Source: Oncomelania hupensis (lineage: Eukaryota; Mollusca; Gastropoda; Littorinimorpha; Pomatiopsidae). From it: a stretch of 64,000 bases of DNA. This document shows positions 44,664 through 55,379 of the stretch, one piece after another; the first letter of the stretch is position 1; the number at the start of each line of letters is the position of its first letter. The stretch is from the NCBI GenBank assembly GCA_036898135.1, contig CM072522.1:60655070-60719069 (forward strand), read 5' to 3'. Both the position numbers and the translations under genes were made by a program. Below the pieces are notes generated by a model, which saw only the letters and a list, made by a program, of their open reading frames with translations, made no database searches and was not told the DNA's origin.

Positions 44664-44830
44664 ATGATAGGAATGGGATAATTACAAAGATTTCATTTTG
44701 ACTGGCATGGAGTTTATTTTTTCTGTACAGATACCATGATGTTGATCGTAATGTTATGTACGGTACTGGCTGTAGATAATTCGTAAACTTTCCATGTTCA
44801 GTAAATGTTTAATTACCGGCTCCGACTCAC

Positions 44831-44936
44831 CTTGTGCATGCCACGCTTGCAATCTCATCCAGTCTACCACTGGATCCTCAGCAATGTCAATCTCCATCTT
44901 CACCTCAGACAGCACTGGATTGTCATCGTCCTCCAT
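44831..44936 (-). CDS. Gene B exon 1 (106 nt, start codon)
   Basis: MEDDDNPVLSEVKMEIDI, AEDPVVDWMRLQAWHAQ plus one base; donor CAAG|GTGAGT. Same length as in A and C. Confidence 0.82.
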
Positions 44937-44999
44937 AACAAAGCAATGTAAGCTCTTAACGTGCTAAACAACTGCTCAAACTCAACATGAACAGGGAAA

Positions 45000-45440
45000 G
45001 TATAACTGACACCGGAAGTTTGTTTAAAAAAAAACCAAACACTCTCCATAGCGACATAATTTTCTTCGCTAACGCTTTTAAATAAAAATAAAATGATGTT
45101 TACTTTTAAAAACACGTGTTAAATGTGAATATAACAAGCAGCTACTTATAAATAATTCAAAGAATTAATTCGGGCTAACCTAGAAAGAGAAGCTATCAAT
45201 AAACATAATCACAAAGCTAGATTGTCTTTTAATAAATGAGTTTCGTATGTCTCTAAACGATTAACTATTTCATTAATTTATTGAAATGAAAACTTTGTTA
45301 TTTATTTGTAATTATATTTATTAACATAAACGTGACAAATTTGGTCAATATGTGCCGAAATTATCCATTTATAAAGTCATTAAATTGCAATGGATTATAA
45401 GCAAAACTGTTACAATTATGATGGTTGTATTTGAGGTGTG
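45000..45440 (-). promoter_or_regulatory. Upstream region of gene B, conserved with gene C
   Basis: Homologous to 59650-60150 upstream of C and, in part, to 26230-26400 upstream of A. A palindromic E-box ACACGTGT (CACGTG at 45113-45118) lies about 177 bases before the ATG and is kept in C. A promoter role is inferred from position and conservation only. Confidence 0.35.
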
Positions 45441-45448
45441 GTTAGTTT

Positions 45449-45757
45449 GGTTTTTTAAGCTAGGTCCATCGGGGAAGGTTAACCACTTTTGTATAGCACT
45501 TTACCAGCTCAAGAGCGGTCAAGGCACTGGCTGATACAGGATCTAACTCGCTCCACCCGAGGCACCCACTTGCAACTTTTGGGCGCATGGTCTAACGCCA
45601 ACACCACTCAGCACAATCCAGGGCGACCGGGGATGAGGTGAAGGGACCTAGTGCATGCTGGGATATTTGTGTAGCTGGCACTCACCCGTCTAGAACATGA
45701 GCGTCCGGATCTTTAAAGTCCATGCGATGGAATGCATGCGTGCACACGTGCGTCCCC
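45449..45757 (-). mobile_element. SINE-like repeat copy 2, upstream of gene B
   Basis: Reverse complement: GCATGGACTTTAAAGATCCG, GTTCTAGACGGGTGAGTGCC, CATCCCCGGTCGCCCTGG, CATGCGCCCAAAAGTTGC, GTTAACCTTCCCCGATGGAC, ending in a short A run. Single middle unit, no VNTR. It sits at the same place as copy 3 upstream of gene C. Confidence 0.85.
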
Positions 45758-45834
45758 CTTTCACTCACATTTGCCATGGTCTGATTGATTTCATGACATG
45801 ATTCATTATTTGCTCTGTATCTGTACTTGACATG

Positions 45835-46025
45835 CGCATAAATTATCAACAAAACACATACATATAAAATACCTACATTGCTAAATAATATCATATGAAG
45901 CCCTATTATAGTGACCACCTGGCAGAAAGCGTCCAATATTCCCAAGCTGATCCAACAGACCTCATAAAAGCACTAAATTTCCAGAAAGTGGGAATACTAT
46001 TAATACTGAAAGCCCCGGCACCCCA
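45835..46025 (-). mobile_element. Retroposon Y fragment, internally deleted
   Basis: Pieces of Y (GACCACCTGGCAGAAAGCGT, TAAATTTCCAGAAAGTGGGA, TGAAAGCCCCGGCACCCCAA) in minus orientation; the sequence between AGACCTCAT and AAAGCACTAAAT is missing relative to other copies. Confidence 0.75.
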
Positions 46026-46349
46026 ATGGGATTGGCTATTAAATGTCAGACTGAGAGGGGAGTCAGTCAGGTGACAGATAGCAAAGATTGAACATCAAAT
46101 AAAATAGACACAAATATCCACTTCCATTTCATGAGTTTGTATTTGATGGTTGGGTGAAAGTTAGTGCGCATTTGATGGTCGGGTGACAGTGCCAGTGAAA
46201 CATACCAACCACAAACAATCGACCAAGCAAAGTCTAACCTGTAACATTTTAATTAAAAAGAAAACAACAGCACAATGTCCAATTTAAAATTCTTAAAAAC
46301 AGCTTTAAGCTTTGTTTACAGAATATTGTTTTAGTTGTTTGAAGAATAC

Positions 46350-46412
46350 AATTACACTGCCTGTACACAACAACAAAGTGCTGTATTACACAGCCTGTAC
46401 ACAACAACAAAG
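46350..46412 (+). repeat. Two units of the 34-bp minisatellite
   Basis: CCTGTACACAACAACAAAGT with GCTGTATTACACAG, as at 27420-27605. Confidence 0.9.
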
Positions 46413-46435
46413 TGTTTGTTTCTTCAACTGGCAAG

Positions 46436-47008
46436 TTAGGTATTCATTGCTTACAGGGTCCAGCAGACTGCAAAGAGCAGAATCATGACCAAAACTTCGC
46501 TGAAAGAGGACTCACCCCTGATCCGCATAAAATATCTGCTGAAAACCCCAGTGGTAACACCGAAGGCACTCCACCAGTCTGCGACTTTACAATCAATACA
46601 TCCTACGCTGGGGACACTGAGGCTACACTCTAATCTATTGAACCCCCGTTTACAAAAACAAAACAGAACACAAACATCATCACAAAATATCAACAAAACA
46701 CATACATACAAAACGTCTACATTGCCAAACAATAACACCACATGAAGCCCCAGCGACCACCTGGCACAAAGCGTCCAATACTCCCAAGCTGATCCAACAG
46801 ACTTCACACACAAATGAGGAGTATCATCCCGGAAGAGTTTTCAAGAAAAAACGTAGGTGACTGGTCTAGGAAAGAAAAAGACAGTATAGTAGATTGACAG
46901 AACAGAGTAGGAATAAGAAAGAACAAAGGAGAAAGTCCATGACAGTGGAAATTTAAAGCACTAAATTTCCAGAAAGTGGGGATACTATTTATACCGAAAC
47001 CACGACAA
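46436..47008 (-). mobile_element. Retroposon Y, variant tail (Y2), inserted in fossil fingers of gene C
   Basis: Flanked by a perfect 13-bp target duplication TTCAACTGGCAAG (46423-46435 and 47009-47021). Gene B has the uninterrupted site (CTCTTCAACTGGCAAGCTGA, 36651). The tail reads ATTCATTGCTTACAGGGTCC on plus, the type found within X and X', so Y has at least two tail variants. The 5' end is truncated just beyond the TATA-like box. Confidence 0.9.
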
Positions 47009-47024
47009 TTCAACTGGCAAGCTG

Positions 47025-47489
47025 AAAGAAAAGATTTTCTTATAAACGTCAAACACATGTATTTTTGTGTCAAGAATGTGTGAACTTGTGCTTCTGTAAA
47101 TCGCCCTCCGAAGTGAAAGCTTTATTACAAACCTAACACACATTATTTTTCTCTCCTGTATGTATAAGCTTATGTACCTTCAAATGGCCAGCCCTAGTGA
47201 AAGCTTTATTACAAACATTACACACATGATTCTTCTCTCCTGTATGTGTAAGCTTATGTGCCTTCAAATGGCCAGCCCTAGTGAAAGCTTTATTACAAAC
47301 ATTACACACATGATTCTTCTCTCCTGTATGTATAAGATTATGTACCTTCAATTCACTAGCCCGAGTGAAAGCTTTATTACAAACATTACACACATGATTC
47401 TTCCCCCCTGTATGTATAAGCTTATGTTTCTTCAAATTGCCAGCCTCAGTGAAAGCTTTATTACAAACATCACACACATGTGTCTTCTC
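47025..47489 (-). pseudogene. Fossil zinc fingers 5-9 downstream of gene C stop
   Basis: In the same frame as the finger exon, after the TGA at 47490-47492, come four good fingers (HVCDVCNKAFTEAGNLKKH ... HVCNVCNKAFTRAGHLKVH), then a TAG (about 47133) within the next finger and decayed sequence. A readthrough or reversion of the TGA would add four fingers. Confidence 0.85.
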
Positions 47490-47990
47490 TCATGTATGTA
47501 TAATAAGCTTATGTTCCTTCAAATGGCCAGCCCGAGTGAAAGCTTTATTACAAACATCACACACATGATTCTTCTCTCGGACTGTATGTATAAGCTTATG
47601 TTGCTTCAAACTGCGAGCCTGAGTGAAAGATTTATTACAAACATCACACACATGATTCTTCTCTCCTGTATGTATAAGCTTATGTAACTTCAAATGGCCA
47701 GCCCGAGTTAAAGCTTTATTGCAAACATCACACACATGATTTTTCTTTCCTGTATGTATATGCTTATGTCTACTCAAACTGCCAGCCTGAGTGAAAGCTT
47801 TATTACAAACATCACAAACATGATTCTTTTGTTCTCCGGTCTTCTGTTGCTGCTCTGTCTTTTTTCTACACTCCTGATCTCTGACACTGACTTCACTGTG
47901 GGGAGTGACTGAGGCAGAAGAGAACTTGACCACTAATGACTGCGGTGTTGAGTTGACAGCAAGCAGTTGTGTAGCACATGCATTTGGAAT
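47490..47990 (-). CDS. Gene C exon 6: linker and four zinc fingers
   Basis: Acceptor TTTTCTTTTTCAG|ATTCC at phase 0. Linker IPNACATQLLAVNSTPQSL ... KTGEQKN, then HVCDVCNKAFTQAGSLSRH..., HVCDVCNKALTRAGHLKLH..., HVCDVCNKSFTQARSLKQH..., HVCDVCNKAFTRAGHLKEH.... Finger 3's linker has an extra residue (TVREKN) and finger 4 has an extra Ile between its last His residues' spacing (KLIIHT). The stop is TGA at 47490-47492. Confidence 0.85.
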   Translation of the reverse strand: MPNACATQLLAVNSTPQSLVVKFSSASVTPHSEVSVRDQECRKKTEQQQKTGEQKNHVCDVCNKAFTQAGSLSRHKHIHTGKKNHVCDVCNKALTRAGHLKLHKLIHTGEKNHVCDVCNKSFTQARSLKQHKLIHTVREKNHVCDVCNKAFTRAGHLKEHKLIIHT

Positions 47991-49375
47991 CTGAAAAAGA
48001 AAACCAAGCTTTACAATTAACACTAACTATAAAATGCTGACAGATGTATATAAGAAACACTAAGAAAATGAGACTGAAGTCAGACTACAGTCAGAAAAGT
48101 GCTGAACATTTAAAATCCATAAATTATGAGACATCATCCAAATGCATTTTAAACTTGTAACTCATTAAAGCATGACCTGTACTTTGATCTATCCTATATA
48201 ATGTGCAGAACAAGTAACATATCATCATCATCATCATCATCATCAAAGTGGTCATGATTCAGCTCTTTGAAGAAGCACAAAATTACTTAGTAATCTTTAG
48301 TATTTCTTATATTAATATGATTGGTCATTATTATACCATTATCACAGCAACAGTGTGTTGAGTTTCTCTATAATGTTTAAAACAAGCCTACTTCAGTCCT
48401 AAAATTACGAGGATATATTACATTGCAATAACAACCAGAACAAGGAGCTAACTTATACAACTTAGGTACAAGACTATTGAGGTCACCCAGGGTTTTCTAT
48501 GGGTACTCCGGTTTCCTTCCTCTCTTCAATAAATTATAATGATAATGGTATCGGAGGCAGACACAATGAAAAAGTTAAAAATGAAAACTAAATTTTTTTT
48601 CCGTTTTGTAATAATGATCTTCCTGCCTTCACACCACATGTTAGAGTGATAGATGTGTTTGTTATGTGTGTCACATGTCTTTGTGATAGATGTGTTTGTT
48701 GTGTGTGACACACATGTTTGAGTGATAGATGTGTGTGACGACACGAGTTTTGACGCACACTAAGTTTATGCTGTGTCAGGGTGTACATACAGTACTCCTC
48801 TTTTAACGTCACTACCGTTTAAGGTCACAACGCGGATAAGATCAATCAGGTTGTTGGTCCCGGCCAAACACCTTCTTTGTACCATTTAGAATTCCTCGCT
48901 TAGCGTCACCTCACATAAGGGAAAACCTCGGATAACGTCAACCCCGTTTTGGTTCCCAAATGGAGGAGACTACTGCTTAAGAGAAATTGATGTCACAGAT
49001 GAGGTCATTTATGAGGTCACTTCCTAATTTGAGATGATGTCATATATTCCTTATGATGTCATTTCCTGTTCACATAGCGTGGGATGCTGTGCAAAGTGAA
49101 CAATTCGTTAAACTTGTGTAAGGTTTTCTGCAAATACACGCAGTAACTGTCTTGGTGCATACTTTTTATTTTTTCATTCTCATTTGCGTGCGTGCGCGTC
49201 AATGTGTTTGTGTGTGTGTGTGAGAGAGAGTGTGTGTATGTGTATGCATGCTTGCATCCGTTCGTTTGAGTGTTTGAGTGTGTGCTTATGCATCATACAC
49301 ACGCACAAAAAATACATATACAGTAATGCATACATGCATACGCGCGCACCAACGTGCAAACATGTACACACATAC

Positions 49376-49414
<39 letters not shown>

Positions 49415-49889
49415 CACACGACACAAAAATTTAGCACCTCGTATAAGATCAAGTTTTTTTACTGGTAGTTGATCTTATCAGAGGACTGTTTAGGGTGCCC
49501 CACGGATAAGATCAAACAAAAATTGGTCCCGTGGGGGGTCACCTTAAGAGAGGAGTACTGTAGTCTGTAGTTTCATATTTCCGAATGTGTGATGTGCTAA
49601 GTTTGAATCAGCAGCCTATATTGCATAGTGTAACTTAAAAAGTATGTTTCTCACGTTCGACACGCATAGTTCTATAGCGGAATATAGCTGAACAGAGCTC
49701 TGGGTTTGAACTGTGGACTGGGGAGAAAGCGGCAGGTTTGGCAGAGTTGAGGCGTGTAGTCTTTGTGGATAGATGACTATTGGAGAGACTGTATCTGCCA
49801 CTATCAGAGGATAAAGTGTAGGGATCGTCTCTAAGGGCTGTGTTTCGTGATTGAACCACCCAAGGTTTTGTGACTTAAAATGGACAAGA

Positions 49890-49964
<75 letters not shown>

Positions 49965-50842
49965 GGATATTTATATAGCGGGTACTCCAGCCTATGACCA
50001 GACTCCCCACGCTTTACATAGTCATTACATAAAAATACATGCACTCGGTCAAACATCGCTTTTGCTACGATACACCAAAAGACAGAATAGTAAAAGTAAA
50101 AACTATTTACAACTATGTACACAAATGACAAAAAAAGACATAAATAGAATAGCAAAAACCTATTCAAAGCTATTTATATGCCCGGTTAGACCCAGGAAGG
50201 AAAAAGAGTATAAATATTTACAGCCGTGTATACACTTTCGGATCAGACAGAGACAAAAGAGGAGAGAATGGCAGCAGGATACAAATCAGTCTGAATAATG
50301 CAGTTTGAAGAGGTGTGTTTTGAGGGCCTTTTTGAATGCTTGTGTTGATTGTATGTTGCGGATATGGGAGGGAAGGGAATTCCACTGCTTGGGTGTGGAG
50401 TAAGCCAATGCACGTTGGCCGTATGTCTTAGTGCGGGTGACGGGAACCTTGAGTGTGTGAGTGTCAGCAGAAGATCTTAAAGTGCGTGAAGGAGAGTAGA
50501 CAGACAGTAGATCAGCAAGGTCACGCCTGTCTATAAGCGGTCTTTTCAGACGGCAGCTATTTACAGCCCTTGTTCAGGCTCCCATGATCCCTGCACGCTG
50601 GCTGAACTGCCCTTAGCCAGGTCAGAGACGGTATGTGGCCTTGGCGTAGCGTCGACTACTGGCCCAAGCATTTAGTGCTAGCTCTAAGCTGTAGAGCTTA
50701 TAGTAACCAAGCCTATTGCAGTGCTAGTGCTGTACATGTAGCCAGACACGCGTGCACGCTATTAGAAACTACTTTTGCTCGCTGTGCACAAGTATTTTAT
50801 GCCTAACAAAAATTCCTGCTGAAACTGAATGTATTTTAAAAA

Positions 50843-50896
<54 letters not shown>

Positions 50897-51144
50897 TACA
50901 TGCACACACAATCGATATGATACACACAGTAGACACATACAGTGATACAAACAAACTGAATGTAAACACACAATCAAACAAAGAGTAAATACAGTCAAGT
51001 TTAAAAGGACTTCACAAAACAAAGCAACAAACGAGACATTTAAGCAAAGTTCAAAGTACAACAATTTACAAGACTAGGGAAAAAATAACACGTAATGAAA
51101 TGTTATGTGTTCGTGGTTTTTTTTTTCTATGGAGACATGCATTC

Positions 51145-51195
<51 letters not shown>

Positions 51196-51490
51196 AACAT
51201 TTAATAACATATCAGTCGTCATATCCAAATACAGTGCATGTAGAATGTGTATTGTGTTTTGCGATAATCTAGTGCGTGTGAATAAAAGTCACAAATGGAA
51301 CTTAACACCATGCAAAAACAATTAATGTTACTCACCAAATTACAGCAATACCTTTCCCCGCGCGGCGCACTCTCTTACGATTATACATTTTAGAAATACA
51401 TGACAATTGTCCATAGAAACTACTTTGCTCGCTGTGAATAAGTATTTTATGCCTTACAAAAATTCCTGCTGAAACTGAATGTATTTTAAA

Positions 51491-51551
<61 letters not shown>

Positions 51552-51791
51552 TAATACATGCACACACAATCGATATGATACACACAGTAGACACATACAG
51601 TGATACAAACAAACTGAATGTAAACACACAATCAAGAGTAAATACAGTCAAGTTTAAAAGGACTTCACAAAACAAAGCAACAAACGAGACATTTAAGCAA
51701 AGTTCAAAGTACAACAATTTACAAGACTAGGGGAAAATAACAGAAATGTGATGTGTTCGTGGGTTTTTTTTTTCTATGGAGACATGCATTC

Positions 51792-51875
<84 letters not shown>

Positions 51876-54800
51876 ATGCAACATTTAATAACATATCTTA
51901 ATTAGGCATGCCTATGCAGTGAATTTACAATGGTTGAGTGTTTTTCGATATAACAAGCCTAGTGCGTGTAGGAAACATCACATGAAAAATGTATTGTACT
52001 CACCCTCGCTTCCACGACGATCCCTCTTCCATCTTGCTGATGGGGATATATCCTTAATAAATCACCACTATACACGGTATAGTAACACATCACACATATG
52101 CACAGTGAAGATGCCGGCCAGCTGGCTGCGATTGTGTGCCTATTGCACCATTAACATTAGCACCCACGCGCGAGACTTTCGTAAATTCGCTGCACTTACA
52201 ACGGCCAGCAATCACAAACAAAACAAGCTTTTTTAATGTCGACCACATCACCAGAAAGTTCAAACTTTTTACTAAGTGTGCTTCAAATGGTGAACATTGT
52301 AGGGATTCAAATGTGTAATTACAATGTACACGTATACACACACTCGAAAACGTAAAACCGGTCCACTGCTAGTCTAGTAAGCTTACAGTGCAGGATCGGA
52401 CAGCTAGTGCCGTCAAATCGACTTAAATATAACACAAACCAAATCGATTTCAGGGTTATAGATTATGCTACCACAAAACACAGATATGGAAGTAACTACA
52501 TGCAAACCGTTATCACAATACAAACGATATTTCACATAAAACGATCACTTTTAGTACACAAATATAGGATGATGAGCCATACGTTTCCTCATAGCTGTGT
52601 ACTCTGCAGAAAAGCGTGCCTTGGCGTTTGCATCTGGATCCCGCGCGCGAGCCTGCAAGCTTCGCTAAAAATAGCTTGCACAGGTTGCCAGAGAGGTCAA
52701 ATTTTACTCAGGGCTGGACAGGCGTGAGGTAGGAAGGACAAGAATTTGTGAAGAAGTTGTGACAGAGAACAGAGAGTTTGTACTCTATGCGTGCTTACAC
52801 AGGAAGCCAGTGAAGGGAATGTAGTAGAGGTGTGATGTGATCACGTTTCTTTGCTTGGAATACTAGTCTAGCTGCTGAGTTCTGAACCTTTTGTAGTTTG
52901 TCAATGATGTGTTTTGGGGAGCCAGCTGTGACAATTATTATAGAAAAGTAACTTTATGGTAATTGAGGAGAACTTTTGCTGCCACAGTGTTGTGTTCTCT
53001 GTGTAGAGTGACGTCCTAGGGGTGTGCACTCTTTGTTTAAGGGCCTCCCAAGACCTAACATTTCGCCAGTGTTAGGGTGACCTAGTAAATCATATAAGAC
53101 AGTAACGAACCGCCTACTCTCCACAGATAGTATCGTGTTGTATTGTGTTGTGCCATGGTGTTGTGTGTATCTGTGCGTCACAGGCCGGGAAACTGAAGGA
53201 GAGTTGATGCCCAGTATTTCAATTCCTTAGTGGCTAAGCATTCCGAGCATGCATACGTAAATGAATGGTGATGAATGAGGGGGAAAGGGTTATTTTGATA
53301 AATAGTATTTTCAGATGATTTTTTTGTTGAAATGCTAAATGGGATAATGTTGAAGTTGTTGCCAAAATGAGGTCACGAGTGACGATGTATTATTGCATGA
53401 GAGAGGGGTGATAAAATGTGTGAGAGAGAGAAGGGGATGTTTTATTAGAGTATGCCAGGGGGTAATGGAAGTGAGGGGAGTGTTAGGAATAAGGTCAAGG
53501 GTGACGTTGGGTTATATATTATGACATGGTAGGGGGGTGGTGAATATGAGAGGAAGGATGAGTCAAGATTGTTGATTAGAAATTCCATTATAATATTTCT
53601 TTATATTGGTGTAAATAAACATGTTCATTGGATGTTAATATAAATTATAGAAGAATTATGAAATGTTATGATGCATAAACAGGTCACGATGGCGGACGGC
53701 GGAAGGAGTTATTTCCCATGTTTTGTTTACATCTTGAGACAGTTTTCCTAAGACAGTGTTATTTGTTGACCAGATTGGGCCTTTGTTTTCTATTTTGCTA
53801 TCTACTACGTCTTTGATTTCTACTTCGATACCTTCTAGGACATCGACTATGTTTGCGATTCCTACCACATCTTGAGTTCCTCTTCTTTGCCTACTACATC
53901 TCCGACTTCGTACCTCGTTCTTTGAACTTCATCCTAAGTACTGCATGCCGCTTACTCCGACCACCTGCAGGCGGAGGCAAGCTTGGGCACCACTTCTTCT
54001 TTGGTCGCAGCATGCAGGGCTTTACATTACACCCTCAATCATACGTACATGCACGCACATAAACATATATAAACAGTGACTTTTTACAGTCTGCATTGAG
54101 TTGATCGAGTTTGTGAATCTTCTTGAAGTAGTGCTTTGTAATTAGACATGTGTTGAAGATCAGAGAGATAATCTAAGCATAAAGTATTGACTATTTATTA
54201 AATACATTTCTTCAAAGTGTTGCTTTGTTTACATAAGCCATTAGTATTTTTTTTTTTGCATTTTGTTTATATTACTGCATCTTGATTGTTTTAGCATCTG
54301 TGTACAGTGTCAGGGGCTAGGGATTAGACAAGGGAGGTAATTATCTGTTGATTGTTGGGGTTGTGGGTCCAGATAAAGGGTTGAGGTTGGGTTAGATTCT
54401 CATTGTCCTGTGTGTGTGATTGTTGAATAAAAGTGTATAAGTGTTCATCTGGCATTGGTGTTAGTTTTTTTTTAGTTTTAGTGTGTATCCCTCCACTCGC
54501 TGTTTGAGCTGAAGTCACTGATCTCATTCAGGTGACGTGACAATGTGTTTGTTGTGTTTGCCATATGTTTGAGTAATAGATGTGCTTGTTGTGTTTGCCA
54601 TATGTTTGAGTAATAGATGTGCTTGTTGTGTGTGCCAATGTTTGAGTGATAGATGTGTTTGTTGTGTGTGCCACATGTTTGAGTGATAGATGTGATTGTT
54701 GTGTGTGCCACATGTTTGAGTGATAGATGTGTTTGTTGTGTGTGCCAAACTGGGTGAAACATGTCAGTGTGTATGTTGGTAGAGATCGCCGCACTGATCG

Positions 54801-55339
54801 GTGATTTGGGGAACATCGCCTACAGTGGTACCTCGGGTCACAAACCAAGTTCTGGAAATGTTCGTAATCCAAAACATTGAAATCAATGAAATAGAGACAA
54901 TCCATTTCAAGAGGAAATAATCTTTCTTTTTTAATTACATCTGGTCATTTACCTGACAAAAGGCAAAGAATACGTGTACTTGTATTACATACGGAGAAAG
55001 AATATGTGTCCTTGTATTACATACACAGAAAGAAAACCAAATAAATTAAATGTAAAATAAAAAAAGATATTTCGTCTATCTTTCTTACCAAGAAAACCAT
55101 CATGGGAAATGTGTCACTTTCTTAGCTATTGTGAATCATTAGTTTCAGGAGTTTCTTGTCGCTATTTCTTGGCAGCTGACTGGGAATCTTTCTGCATCAA
55201 GAAACTATCAAGGGAAATCTGTCCTTCGTAACCCACTGTTCTTTATGCGAGACAAAAAATATAAAAAGTTGTTGTTCATAACCCGAACTGTTCGTGACCT
55301 GAGGCATTCATGACCAAAGGAACAACTGTATATAGCATC

Positions 55340-55379
<40 letters not shown>

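Larger units (their letters stand above)
36861..44936 (-). pseudogene. Zinc-finger paralogue B: 16-finger exon, N-terminal exons no longer join in frame
   Basis: Exon 1, 44831-44936 (MEDDDNPVLSEVKMEIDI..., donor CAAG|GTGAGT); exon 2, 43374-43577 (204 nt); exon 3 remnant, 42592-42642 (51 nt instead of 80, ending VKTER); finger exon, 36861-38378. Exon 3 has lost about 30 bases across its 3' end, and no counterparts of exons 4 and 5 of gene C were found; LINE fragments occupy 39330-42550. With exons 1-3 the phase entering the finger exon would be 1, but its frame needs 0. The finger exon has no in-frame ATG before the fingers. So B looks disabled unless an unseen exon repairs the phase. Family role: C2H2 proteins of this type bind DNA in the nucleus. 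Confidence 0.75.
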
